From NCBI GenBank assembly GCA_023393235.1, contig JAEWMH010000022.1, positions 1 through 24,687 of the forward strand: 24,687 nt of DNA, given 5' to 3'. Position numbers and translations under genes: made by a program. Below, in pieces: positions 7,434 to 14,802 of this stretch. Each line of letters opens with the position of its first letter. Positions within the stretch are counted from its first letter, which is position 1. The notes below the pieces were generated by a model. That model did not search any database, was not told where the DNA came from, and was given only the letters and a program-made list of their open reading frames with translations. Origin of the DNA: Bacillota bacterium. Its GTDB lineage: Bacteria > Bacillota > Bacilli > Paenibacillales > NBRC-103111.

Positions 7434-10400
7434 TCTCCAGTTCCCCTTTCGGTTTTAGAGCTTCCTTATATTGTACCAGAAACCGTTCCAACATACCGAT
7501 GGACTGCTCCGGCGTCAAACCTTTGCCCTTCATAATCAACATGTTCGGGGAACCGGGCACAGGCCGGATCCGGTTCTCGAAGGCCTGCTGGCTGATCGCA
7601 AGCTTCTTCTGATCCACCTGCTCGGCCATATTGCCCGAGAAGAGAATTTCCACATCATCTCCCCGCTGCCGGATGGTTTCGATCCGGTACTCGGAGCCGT
7701 AAATCCGCAGGCGGGCCACGGTAAGCAGATGCTTGACAGCCTCGGGGATGTCCCCGAACCGGTCAACCAGCTCCTCCTCAATATCCGCCACCTCGTCCAG
7801 GCTGACGGCCGTAGCCACCTTCTTATAGATTTCTATTTTTTGCATACTGTCATAAATATAATCCGACGGTAAATAAGCGTCAAGCTGCATCTCGATTTGT
7901 GTCGAGAAAACCCGCTTCTCCTCCGGCTCCTCCCCCAGCTCCACCTTGCGTTTCTTGATTTCCTCGGCGAGCATCTGGGAATACAGGTCAAAGCCTACGG
8001 AAGCGATGAAGCCGTGCTGCTCGGCCCCTAGAAGATTGCCGGCACCGCGGATGGACAAGTCCCGCATGGCGATTTTGAAGCCGGACCCCAGCTCCGTAAA
8101 CTCCTTGATGGCCTGGAGCCGCTTTTCGGCCACCTCCGTGAGCATTTTATCCCGCTGGTAGGTAAAATACGCATAAGCAATCCGGTTGGAACGCCCTACC
8201 CGGCCCCGCAGCTGGTAGAGCTGGGACAGGCCCATTTTGTCGGCGTCATGGACGATAAGGGTGTTAACGTTAGGGATGTCCACACCGGTTTCAATAATAC
8301 TGGTACTGACCAGCACATCAAATTCCCCGTCCAAGAAATCCAGGATGGTTTTCTCCAGCTCCTGCTCTCCCATCTGGCCATGGGCTACCGCTACCCGGGC
8401 ATCCGGCACCAGCATGGTAATCTGATCGGCGATCTGCTGGATGCCCTGCACCCGGTTGTACAGATAATACACCTGGCCCTCCCGGGCCAGCTCCCGTTCG
8501 ATAGCCTCCCGGGTTAGTGAATTGCTGTGCTCCACCACATAGGTCTGTACGGGGAAGCGGTTTTCCGGCGGCGTCTCAATAACGGACAGATCCCGCACAC
8601 CCAGCATGGACATATGCAGCGTCCGGGGAATGGGCGTAGCGGTCAGCGTCAGCACATCCACATTGGATTTCAGCCGCTTCAGCTTTTCCTTGTGGGCCAC
8701 GCCGAAGCGCTGCTCCTCGTCCACGATGAGGAGGCCCAAGTCCTTGAAGATCATATCCGCGGACAACAGCCGGTGGGTGCCGATAACAATATCCACGGTG
8801 CCGTTTTTGATGCCCTTCACCGTTTCGTTCTGCTCCTTCTTGGAGCGGAAGCGGGAGAGCACCTGGATATGGAAGGGGAAGCCGGAAAACCGCTCACGGA
8901 AGGTTTCGTAATGCTGCTGGGCCAAAATGGTGGTAGGCACCAGCACCGCTACCTGCTTGCCGTCGATGGCCGCCTTGAAGGCCGCCCGGATGGCCACCTC
9001 GGTTTTGCCGTAGCCTACGTCGCCGCACAGCAGACGGTCCATGGGGCGGCTGCGCTCCATGTCCACCTTGATTTCCTCGATGGCCCGGGCCTGATCCCGG
9101 GTTTCCTCGTAGGGGAACATCCCCTCGAAATCCTTCTGGTACGGCGTATCCTTGCTGAACCCGTAGCCGGGCCGCGCCTGGCGGTCGGCATACAGCTTGA
9201 TCAGATCGTCGGCGATATCCTGAACAGCGGAACGGGCCTTAGTTTTGACCTTATTCCAATCCGTACCGCCCAGCTTATAGATCTTCGGCTCCTTGCCCTC
9301 ATCTGCGCCGATGTACTTCTGGATCAGGTCGATCTGTTCGATGGGAACGGAGAGCTTGTCGCCCCCGGCATATAAAATGTGAATATAGTCCTTATGGATT
9401 CCGTTAATTTCAAGGGTGCCGATGCCTACATATTTCCCGATACCGTGGTTGACGTGGACGACGTAATCGCCCACCTTCAGCTCCTGGTAGCTCTTGATCC
9501 GTTCGGCATTCTCTAGCTTTTTGTCGATCTTCCGGACCTTCCGCTGCTTCTGAGTGAACAGCTCGCCTTCGGTAATCACCACCAGCCTCACCGCCGGCAG
9601 CTCAAAGCCTGCCTGGAGGTTGCCGTCCAGCAGCTGCGGCTCCTCGATATGGTAGTCCTGGAGGACGCGGCGCACCCGGTCGAGACGCTCCTGGCCCTGC
9701 GCTAGGAGAATAACCTTGGCCCCCGTCTTTTTCCAGCGCTCCATCTCGGACTTGAGCACATTCATCTGGCCGTGGAAGCTCTGCATGGAACGGCACACCA
9801 TGTTGACGATGTTCTGCGGCTGGGTGCCATGGACCTGGCGCAGGAACAAGCTCAGATACACAGTGGGAAATGGCTTGCGGAACAGCAGCGAATCATAGGT
9901 TTTAGACATAACAAAGGCAGGCAGGCACTTGCCCTCCTGCAGCATGCTGGTCATCCACTCGGCTTCATCCCGCTCCAGCTGTTTGGCGGTTTCCACGATG
10001 CGCCCAGGCTCATCAACGACGAGGATGGTATCCTTGGGCAGCTGATCCAGGAGGGTCTCCCGTTCCGGATAGAGAAGGGAGATATACTTGGCGATTCCCG
10101 GGAAAAATTGCTCCTGCCGGAGCAGTTCAATCTCATGCATCAGCTCTTCCTGCAGCTTCTGCTTGGCGCTCCGGTCATTCATCTTGCCGAGTTGGGCTTG
10201 AAGGAGCTCGTAGGCATGCTGGGATGCACTTTGCAACCGCTTACCGTCGGCCAAAATCTCGCGGCACGGCACAATCTCCACCTGCTCCAGCTTCTCGAGA
10301 GAGCGCTGCTCGGTGGCATCGAAGGTGCGGATGGAATCCACCTCGTCATCGAAGAATTCCACCCGGATTGGATTGGGGGCGGTCATGGGGAAGAAATCCA

Positions 10401-10944
10401 GAATCCCGCCCCGGACGCTCATTTCCCCTTTATTCTCCACCTTGTCATTGCGCTCGTAGCCCATTGCGGAGAGGCGCTTGAGGAGCCCTTCCAGCTGTAC
10501 CCTGTCACCGAGCCGTATGGTTATCCGCGCCTCCGCAAACACCGCCTGCGGCGGCAGCAGCTTGCGCAGCCCTGCGTAAGGCACCACCAATACGCCGCGG
10601 AAGCCTGAGGCCAGGCGCATCAGCGCATCAATCCGGCGGGCCAGCATCTCAGGGCTTTGCGCGGCCATCTCGGCCACTAGCAATTCCTGGACGGGAAAAA
10701 GCGCCACCTGGTCAGAGGAGAGGCATTCGGCCAGATCCTCGGTAATCTTTTGGGCGGCATACATGTTATGGGTTAAAACCACAATTGGCCGCTTCATCTC
10801 CTCGGAGAGAGCGGCAATGGCCATTTGGCGGGCGGAGCCGGACAGGCCGGATATAATCTGCTCATGCAGCCCGTTCTCCAGCCCGGCCAGGATCGACCGG
10901 AAATCCGTATCTTGTGAAAAAGCACTCATCAAAGCCTGTAACAC
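7417..10944 (-). CDS. mfd: Transcription-repair coupling factor Mfd
   Basis: A 1175-residue ATP-dependent translocase that displaces RNA polymerase stalled at DNA lesions and recruits UvrA; it is nearly the length of B. subtilis Mfd. The N-terminal UvrB-like module is followed by the RNA-polymerase-interacting domain (around VGDYVVHVNHGIGKYVGI). The RecG-like motor carries Walker A GDVGYGKTEVA near residue 640, the DEEQ box (IVDEEQRFG), TATPIPRTLHMSM, and motif VI QLRGRVGRSNR. A C-terminal TRCF domain follows. GTG at 10944 is chosen because AAGGAG lies 8 nt upstream. The preceding fin unit ends in a terminator, so mfd probably has its own promoter in 10945-11174, although I could not place one. 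Confidence 0.98.
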   Translation of the reverse strand: MLQALMSAFSQDTDFRSILAGLENGLHEQIISGLSGSARQMAIAALSEEMKRPIVVLTHNMYAAQKITEDLAECLSSDQVALFPVQELLVAEMAAQSPEMLARRIDALMRLASGFRGVLVVPYAGLRKLLPPQAVFAEARITIRLGDRVQLEGLLKRLSAMGYERNDKVENKGEMSVRGGILDFFPMTAPNPIRVEFFDDEVDSIRTFDATEQRSLEKLEQVEIVPCREILADGKRLQSASQHAYELLQAQLGKMNDRSAKQKLQEELMHEIELLRQEQFFPGIAKYISLLYPERETLLDQLPKDTILVVDEPGRIVETAKQLERDEAEWMTSMLQEGKCLPAFVMSKTYDSLLFRKPFPTVYLSLFLRQVHGTQPQNIVNMVCRSMQSFHGQMNVLKSEMERWKKTGAKVILLAQGQERLDRVRRVLQDYHIEEPQLLDGNLQAGFELPAVRLVVITEGELFTQKQRKVRKIDKKLENAERIKSYQELKVGDYVVHVNHGIGKYVGIGTLEINGIHKDYIHILYAGGDKLSVPIEQIDLIQKYIGADEGKEPKIYKLGGTDWNKVKTKARSAVQDIADDLIKLYADRQARPGYGFSKDTPYQKDFEGMFPYEETRDQARAIEEIKVDMERSRPMDRLLCGDVGYGKTEVAIRAAFKAAIDGKQVAVLVPTTILAQQHYETFRERFSGFPFHIQVLSRFRSKKEQNETVKGIKNGTVDIVIGTHRLLSADMIFKDLGLLIVDEEQRFGVAHKEKLKRLKSNVDVLTLTATPIPRTLHMSMLGVRDLSVIETPPENRFPVQTYVVEHSNSLTREAIERELAREGQVYYLYNRVQGIQQIADQITMLVPDARVAVAHGQMGEQELEKTILDFLDGEFDVLVSTSIIETGVDIPNVNTLIVHDADKMGLSQLYQLRGRVGRSNRIAYAYFTYQRDKMLTEVAEKRLQAIKEFTELGSGFKIAMRDLSIRGAGNLLGAEQHGFIASVGFDLYSQMLAEEIKKRKVELGEEPEEKRVFSTQIEMQLDAYLPSDYIYDSMQKIEIYKKVATAVSLDEVADIEEELVDRFGDIPEAVKHLLTVARLRIYGSEYRIETIRQRGDDVEILFSGNMAEQVDQKKLAISQQAFENRIRPVPGSPNMLIMKGKGLTPEQSIGMLERFLVQYKEALKPKGELENVSNS

Positions 10945-11016
10945 CGGACCAACTCCTTATCCCCATGCAAGAGCCGCCTATGCCAATGAGCACGGGCAGC
11001 GGATGGATACACAACT

Positions 11017-11040
11017 AACGGCGTTTAGGTCAACGCCGTT
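11017..11040. repeat. Perfect inverted repeat upstream of mfd
   Basis: AACGGCGTT and AACGCCGTT form a perfect 9-bp inverted repeat with a 6-nt loop (TAGGTC). It lies about 75 bp before the mfd start. There is no T-run on the minus strand, so it is not an obvious terminator for fin; it could be an operator, a leader hairpin, or chance. The rest of 10945-11174 shows no gene. Confidence 0.5.
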
Positions 11041-11174
11041 CCTTTTGCCGTTTATTGTCCATATGATCAGGGAAGAAACGGCTGAAAGGCGCCCTTCCGG
11101 CGCCGCGCGGCTGCCCGCAAGAAATCGGGCATCTTCCCTTATTACGGCAAGAGCACACTGGCCCATCTACCGGT

Positions 11175-11205
11175 AAAAAAAGCCTTGGGCTTTATCCACC
11201 AAGGC
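11175..11205 (-). terminator. Intrinsic terminator after fin
   Basis: On the minus strand GCCTTGG/CCAAGGC with a 10-nt loop is followed by TTTTTTT, starting 17 bp past the fin stop. Confidence 0.88.
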
Positions 11206-11221
11206 CTCTTCATCACTTTGG

Positions 11222-11452
11222 TTACTGCAGCGGATTGGCAACCAGCATCAGCTCGGGATTCGCCTCCAGAGCCTGCTTGCAATAATCGCAGGTTACCTTG
11301 ACGGTTACGTCTCCGTTCACACTATAAGCTATTATATCGCTCCGCTCTTCGAGGGTCAAGGAATGGAAGCCCAACTGCGCCTCCGTCAGATGGCTGCCGT
11401 TCAACCGGCCCACCTCCGTGCCGCAATGCGGACACACATACCGAACATCCAT
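11222..11452 (-). CDS. fin: Anti-sigma-F factor Fin
   Basis: A 76-residue zinc-binding protein (YabK family), the same length as B. subtilis Fin. Fin is made under sigma-F and inhibits sigma-F, helping the forespore switch to sigma-G. Two CxxC pairs are present, CPHC (residues 7-10) and CDYC (55-58), as needed for zinc binding. ATG at 11452 is preceded by AAAGGGG at about 10 nt. The position between pth and mfd is conserved with B. subtilis. A sigma-F-like promoter lies 60 bp upstream and a strong terminator follows, so the gene can be expressed on its own. Confidence 0.95.
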   Translation of the reverse strand: MDVRYVCPHCGTEVGRLNGSHLTEAQLGFHSLTLEERSDIIAYSVNGDVTVKVTCDYCKQALEANPELMLVANPLQ

Positions 11453-11511
11453 AACACCAGTTCCCCTTTCCAGCCATACCGGGTTTTGTGCCAGATTTGC
11501 ACGTTATCCTC

Positions 11512-11541
11512 CAGTATGTCCGAAAAAAGGCTGGTTTATGA
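11512..11541 (-). promoter_or_regulatory. Candidate sigma-F promoter of fin
   Basis: On the minus strand TCATA (11537-11541), 15 bp, then GGACATACTG (11512-11521) resembles the sigma-F pattern GYWTA - about 16 - GGNRANANTW, with one mismatch in the -35 and two in the -10. fin is sigma-F-dependent in B. subtilis. The -35 lies inside the probable pth terminator. Confidence 0.4.
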
Positions 11542-11572
11542 GGCGCACCGAGCGATTTCGGTCGGCTCAGCC
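11523..11572 (-). terminator. Possible terminator after pth
   Basis: On the minus strand an outer stem GGCTG/CAGCC encloses an inner stem ACCGA/TCGGT and is followed by TTTTTT. The stems are short and the loop large, so it is weaker than the others here. It overlaps the pth stop codon. Confidence 0.4.
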
Positions 11573-12130
11573 GTTGAATTTGCCCATGGTTTGCTCGAAG
11601 GTGGCGGTGAAGGTATGGGTCATCGCCTCACCGACCCGCTCCAGAATCAAAGGAATTTCCTTAACCTCCTCCTTGCGGAAGCCGGCCAGCACATATTGAA
11701 CGATATCATAGCCTGCAGGCGGCCGGGAAATGCCGATGCGGATCCGGTTGAAGGTCTGGGTGCCGGTATGGGCAATAATCGATTTGATCCCGTTATGGCC
11801 TCCCGCGCTTCCCTGGTAACGCAGCCGGATTTGGCCGAAGGGGGTATCCATATCATCATAGAGCAGAACCATATCCGCAAGGCTGGCCTTATAAAAATCC
11901 ATAAACCCGCGCACGGATTCCCCGGACAGATTCATGTAGGTTTGCGGCTTGAGCAGCGCTACCTTCTCACCCTGCACCATCCCTTCCGCCACCAGTCCCT
12001 TGCACTTGGAGACGGACTTCCAGGATAACCCCCATTCCGCCGCCATACGGTCAACAGCCATGAAGCCGATATTATGCCGGGTGCTCTCATACTCCCTGCC
12101 CGGATTCCCCAAACCCACAAACCATTTCAT
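11567..12130 (-). CDS. pth: Peptidyl-tRNA hydrolase
   Basis: An essential 187-residue cytoplasmic esterase that releases tRNA from peptidyl-tRNAs dropped by ribosomes (spoVC in B. subtilis). Family motifs are in place: GLGNPG near residue 7 with the substrate Asn, RHNIGF with the catalytic His near 20, LLKPQTYMNLSG, LLYDDMDTPFGQIRLR with the catalytic Asp, and GGHNGIKSI. ATG at 12130 is preceded by GAGGAG at about 9 nt. It is led by an extended -10 promoter and followed by fin, as in B. subtilis. Confidence 0.97.
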   Translation of the reverse strand: MKWFVGLGNPGREYESTRHNIGFMAVDRMAAEWGLSWKSVSKCKGLVAEGMVQGEKVALLKPQTYMNLSGESVRGFMDFYKASLADMVLLYDDMDTPFGQIRLRYQGSAGGHNGIKSIIAHTGTQTFNRIRIGISRPPAGYDIVQYVLAGFRKEEVKEIPLILERVGEAMTHTFTATFEQTMGKFNG

Positions 12131-12159
12131 TCTTTATCGCTCCTCTCGCACATCCTTCG

Positions 12160-12188
12160 ATTATAGCAAATCCGCACGAAAAAAATAA
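12160..12188 (-). promoter_or_regulatory. Sigma-A extended -10 promoter of pth
   Basis: TATAAT (12160-12165 on the minus strand) is preceded by TGC, an extended -10. A poor -35 (TTATTT, 12183-12188) lies 17 bp upstream in a T-rich run. The predicted leader is about 25 nt. Confidence 0.65.
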
Positions 12189-12279
12189 TTTCGGTAAGCC
12201 GCAAACTATATTCCCTTTGGCTTTGTCTTTCCTGTGGGCCCTACTTTGCCAACATACTCCTCCGAAGGAGCATCCGCCT

Positions 12280-12480
12280 ATGTACCTCTTCGGTCAGATT
12301 CTGACCCAGGATATTCACTTTCTTCACCATATGGAGCATGAAATCCCCGTGCAAGTTTATCTGGGGGCCCAACATGCGGACATTGGTTTTGTAAGCGGTA
12401 TCTCGCCGCACTTTATCCGGATTGGTCCGGTATATTACACCCGAGGCGTCTACCGTTTTGTTTCCAGGCCGGGCTACTAG
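12280..12480 (+). CDS. Small conserved-looking protein of unknown function
   Basis: A 66-residue protein (MYLFGQILTQDIHFLHH to VYRFVSRPGY) on the strand opposite to its neighbours. ATG at 12280 is chosen because GAAGGAG lies 9 nt upstream; the frame also stays open upstream to 12217. It has no signal peptide, membrane helix or cysteine motif. It alternates hydrophobic and polar residues (IPVQVYLGAQHADIGFVSGI, FIRIGPVYYT), suggesting a small beta-rich fold. I have an impression of similar short proteins in Paenibacillus genomes but cannot verify it. The SD can pair in a hairpin CTCCT-CCGA-AGGAG (about 12256-12270), which may lower translation. Function unknown. Confidence 0.7.
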   Translation: MYLFGQILTQDIHFLHHMEHEIPVQVYLGAQHADIGFVSGISPHFIRIGPVYYTRGVYRFVSRPGY

Positions 12481-12504
12481 GAATCTGTCTGGCGGAGTGG
12501 TTTT

Positions 12505-12568
12505 GGTGAATCCCTTTTCCTAGTTCAACATTCACTCTCCCGATCATGTTGTTGATTAGGGATTCACC
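12505..12568. repeat. Long-armed inverted repeat between the 66-aa gene and ctc
   Basis: GGTGAATCCCT (from 12505) and AGGGATTCACC (ending 12568) are a perfect 11-bp inverted repeat with about 42 nt between them. Inside, TCAACA and TGTTGA can pair and extend the stem. There is no T-run for a standard terminator on either strand. It could be the 3' end of the plus-strand gene, a small mobile remnant, or a regulatory hairpin. Confidence 0.55.
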
Positions 12569-12574
12569 TAACAC

Positions 12575-12603
12575 AAAAGAGCGGACGCGTATTGCGCCCG
12601 CTC
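12575..12603 (-). terminator. Intrinsic terminator of ctc
   Basis: On the minus strand a 10-bp stem GAGCGGGCGC/GCGTCCGCTC, with one G-U pair and a 5-nt loop, is followed by TTTTG, past the ctc stop. Confidence 0.8.
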
Positions 12604-12628
12604 CATTTTGCTTATTAGAGAACTGGTG

Positions 12629-13261
12629 TCAGGTGACAGGCTCCGCATTTTTGGCTGCTTTGGCAGGAGCCGCATCCTTGGCTGCCGGCTCTGCCGGAGT
12701 CTCCTCCACTTCCTTCTGCGGCGCCAGAATCGTCACCACCACTTCATCCTTGTGGGTTTTGAGCTCCACACCCGCCGGCATCTGCAATTCTCCGGCGGTA
12801 ATGGTGTCTCCCATATCCAGTTGGGTCACATTCACCGCAATGGAGGCAGGAATCGCAGCCGGGAGACAGCGCACCTCCACCTGGTGAAGCTGAATTTGCA
12901 GCATGCCGCCTTCTTCTTCACCTTTGGCGTCGCCCACAAAGTCCAGCGTAACCTCCGTACGGACCGGCTCATTCATATTAATCTGGTGAAAATCAATATG
13001 CAGCAGATTGCTGTTCAACGGGTCCCGCTGCACATCCTGGATCATCACCGTCTGTTTGCCTGAGCTGCCCAGCTCCAGCTCGATAATCCCGTTGGCATGG
13101 GATCTCAAAAGGGCCGACAGCTCCCGGTTATCCACCGCAACCTGGATGGAGCCGATATTCTTGCCGTATACCACACCCGGAACACTGCCCGAGGAGCGGA
13201 GATGTTTTACACCGGATTTGGTCAAATTGCCTCTGGTTTGAGCCTGCAACGATATAGCCAT
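12629..13261 (-). CDS. ctc: 50S ribosomal protein L25 / general stress protein Ctc
   Basis: A 210-residue protein of the long L25 (TL5/CTC) form that binds 5S rRNA in the large subunit. The N-terminal L25 domain (about 1-92) has GNLTKSGVKHLRSSGSVPGV and VQRDPLNSNLLHIDF. The C-terminal TL5 beta domain (about 95-180) has QVEVRCLPAAIPASIAVNV. The tail is rich in Ala, Pro, Lys and Glu. ATG at 13261 is the only sensible start, but the nearest SD (GGGAGG) is about 14 nt away, an unusually long spacing. No sigma-B promoter pattern (GTTT to GGGTAT) is visible upstream, unlike B. subtilis ctc. It may be co-transcribed with prs, 122 bp upstream. Confidence 0.95.
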   Translation of the reverse strand: MAISLQAQTRGNLTKSGVKHLRSSGSVPGVVYGKNIGSIQVAVDNRELSALLRSHANGIIELELGSSGKQTVMIQDVQRDPLNSNLLHIDFHQINMNEPVRTEVTLDFVGDAKGEEEGGMLQIQLHQVEVRCLPAAIPASIAVNVTQLDMGDTITAGELQMPAGVELKTHKDEVVVTILAPQKEVEETPAEPAAKDAAPAKAAKNAEPVT

Positions 13262-13383
13262 AATTGTTGGTAGAGCCTCCCTTAAACGGTTTTCAGGTTA
13301 AGCCGCTTTTTTCCTGTGCGTCTTTCACTAGATTGCCCGTTTTGGATGGATTCCAACCCTTGACTGGACCGTAGGCTTAAAAA

Positions 13384-14334
13384 TTATTCCTCAAACAGCT
13401 TGCTGATGGGCAGCTGTTCGTGAATCCGGATGATCGCCTCGCCGATGGTCGGCGCAACGGACAGCACCCGGATCTTCTCCGAAGGATTGGTATGGTGCAG
13501 CGGAATGGTGTTGGTCACAACCAATTCCTTCAGCGGGGAATTGGCAATGCGATCCATCGCCGGTCCGGACAATACCGGGTGGGTGGAGCATGCATATACA
13601 TCCGCCGCGCCATATTCCATCAGAGCATTGGCCGCCAGCACCATGGTGCCTGCAGTGTCGATGATGTCATCCACCAGGATGGCGGTGCGGCCCTTGATGT
13701 CGCCGATGATATTCATCACTTCGGAGACATTGGGCTCCGGACGGCGTTTGTCGATAATGGCCAGAGGCGCAGACAAATAATCCGCCAATCTGCGGGCGCG
13801 CACGACGCCGCCATGGTCGGGGGAAACAACGGTAATATTGGGAAGAGCCTTGTTGCGGAAATACTTGCCGAGGATCGGGTTGCCCAGCAGATGATCCACG
13901 GGAATATCGAAGAAGCCCTGAATTTGTGTCGCATGCAGATCCATGCTGATTACCCGGTCCGCACCGGCGGTTTCGATCATCTTCGCCACCAGCTTGGCGG
14001 TGATGGGGTCTCGGGAGCGGGCCTTCCGGTCCTGCCGCGCGTAGCCGTAATACGGAATCACCACGTTGATGCTGTTGGCGGAGGCGCGGCGCAGGGCGTC
14101 CACCATAACCAGCAGCTCCATCAGGTTATCATTGACGGGCAGACAGGTGGACTGGATGACGAATACGTCGCAGCCCCGCACACTTTCATTCAGCTTGATG
14201 CGCACTTCACCATCAGCGAATTGCAGCGTCTCGGAATCCCCCAAGGATACGCCGATGTAGGAGGCAATCTCCTCCGCCAGCTTGGGATTGGAGTTACAGG
14301 TAAAAATCTTCAACTTCGGATCTAAGTATGACAC
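13384..14334 (-). CDS. prs: Ribose-phosphate pyrophosphokinase
   Basis: A 316-residue cytoplasmic enzyme making PRPP from ribose 5-phosphate and ATP, for purine, pyrimidine, His, Trp and NAD synthesis. Family motifs are visible: FADGEVRIKLNESVRG, the catalytic flexible-loop region YYGYARQDRKARSRDPI, the ATP/metal site MDLHATQIQGFFDIPVDHL, and the PRPP-binding loop LVDDIIDTAGT. The length is that of class I enzymes. The start is GTG at 14334, with AGGAGG 8 nt upstream. It shares the conserved glmU-prs-ctc order, although a 468-bp repeat-rich gap separates it from glmU. Confidence 0.98.
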   Translation of the reverse strand: MSYLDPKLKIFTCNSNPKLAEEIASYIGVSLGDSETLQFADGEVRIKLNESVRGCDVFVIQSTCLPVNDNLMELLVMVDALRRASANSINVVIPYYGYARQDRKARSRDPITAKLVAKMIETAGADRVISMDLHATQIQGFFDIPVDHLLGNPILGKYFRNKALPNITVVSPDHGGVVRARRLADYLSAPLAIIDKRRPEPNVSEVMNIIGDIKGRTAILVDDIIDTAGTMVLAANALMEYGAADVYACSTHPVLSGPAMDRIANSPLKELVVTNTIPLHHTNPSEKIRVLSVAPTIGEAIIRIHEQLPISKLFEE

Positions 14335-14371
14335 AAACAGTTCCTCCTAAGGGCTTTTCGTTAGGAAAGCC

Positions 14372-14435
14372 GGCTTCGTAAGCATAATCTTTGAGTTTTT
14401 GCTGGGGCAAAAACTGGCGTCGTAAGCATAACTAC
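14372..14435. repeat. Hairpin flanked by direct repeats ahead of prs
   Basis: A perfect 9-bp inverted repeat AGTTTTTGC/GCAAAAACT with a TGGG loop (14394-14415) is flanked by TCGTAAGCATAA at 14376-14387 and again at 14420-14431. The arrangement is direct repeat, hairpin, direct repeat. It lies in the presumed 5' leader of prs on the minus strand and is not followed by a T-run. Confidence 0.55.
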
Positions 14436-14475
14436 CACTACAGCGGGACCAATCCGATGTTCCCAAAAAAGAACG

Positions 14476-14660
14476 AACTGCAAAAGTGCAGGTAATCGAA
14501 GCAGATTGCCTGACCAGCCAAGGTTCAACGGCAAAAATGCAGTTATTTCTCTCACATTCTGCCGTTTCCGGGGAAATAACCCCCATTAACTGCATTTTTG
14601 CAGTTACAACCCATAAAAGGAGCCCCTTTGGGACAAATTAACTGCACATTTGCATTATAG
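14476..14660. repeat. Modular intergenic repeat, element B (two inverted plus two direct units)
   Basis: Four units resemble TTAACTGCA-TTTTTGCAGTTA. Two are inverted (14476-14496 and 14530-14549) and two direct (14586-14608 and 14638-14660). The pairs are spaced about 54 and 52 bp. The spacer holds TCTGCCGTTT (14558-14567), then CCG and AAATAAC, as in element A. Unit 3 is a perfect palindrome AACTGCA-TTTT-TGCAGTT. The remainder of the glmU-prs gap (14661-14802) holds an ATTATAAT near 14707 and no gene. Confidence 0.65.
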
Positions 14661-14802
14661 CCTCTCCGATTCCGGCAAGGCCACAGGATAATGTTGCTAC
14701 AGAACTATTATAATGGGAATACATCCTGTATTTGGGCCAACACGCCATCCGCTCTGCTCCCTTATAATGCCCATCCAAGGCGGCGTACGACCGGCAAAGC
14801 CC

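Noticed and set aside
8527..9375. 282-codon plus-strand open frame
   Set aside because: It is antisense to conserved helicase motifs of mfd and has no recognisable protein features.
7437..11469. Identical 14-mer CCAGTTCCCCTTTC just before the foldase and fin start codons
   Set aside because: It covers the ribosome binding sites of both genes; two copies of an SD-containing 14-mer are not enough to claim a shared regulator.
13262..13383. Possible sigma-B promoter for ctc
   Set aside because: A GTTTAA is present but no GGGTAT-like -10 follows at the right distance.
13420..14325. 301-codon plus-strand open frame
   Set aside because: It is the exact shadow of prs on the other strand.
14347..14595. 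82-codon minus-strand open frame
   Set aside because: It is made of the repeat blocks ahead of prs; sequence and context suggest a spurious frame.
14701..14780. Plus-strand TATAAT sequences near 14709 and 14762
   Set aside because: No plus-strand gene follows and no good -35 boxes are present; the first is part of a palindromic ATTATAAT.
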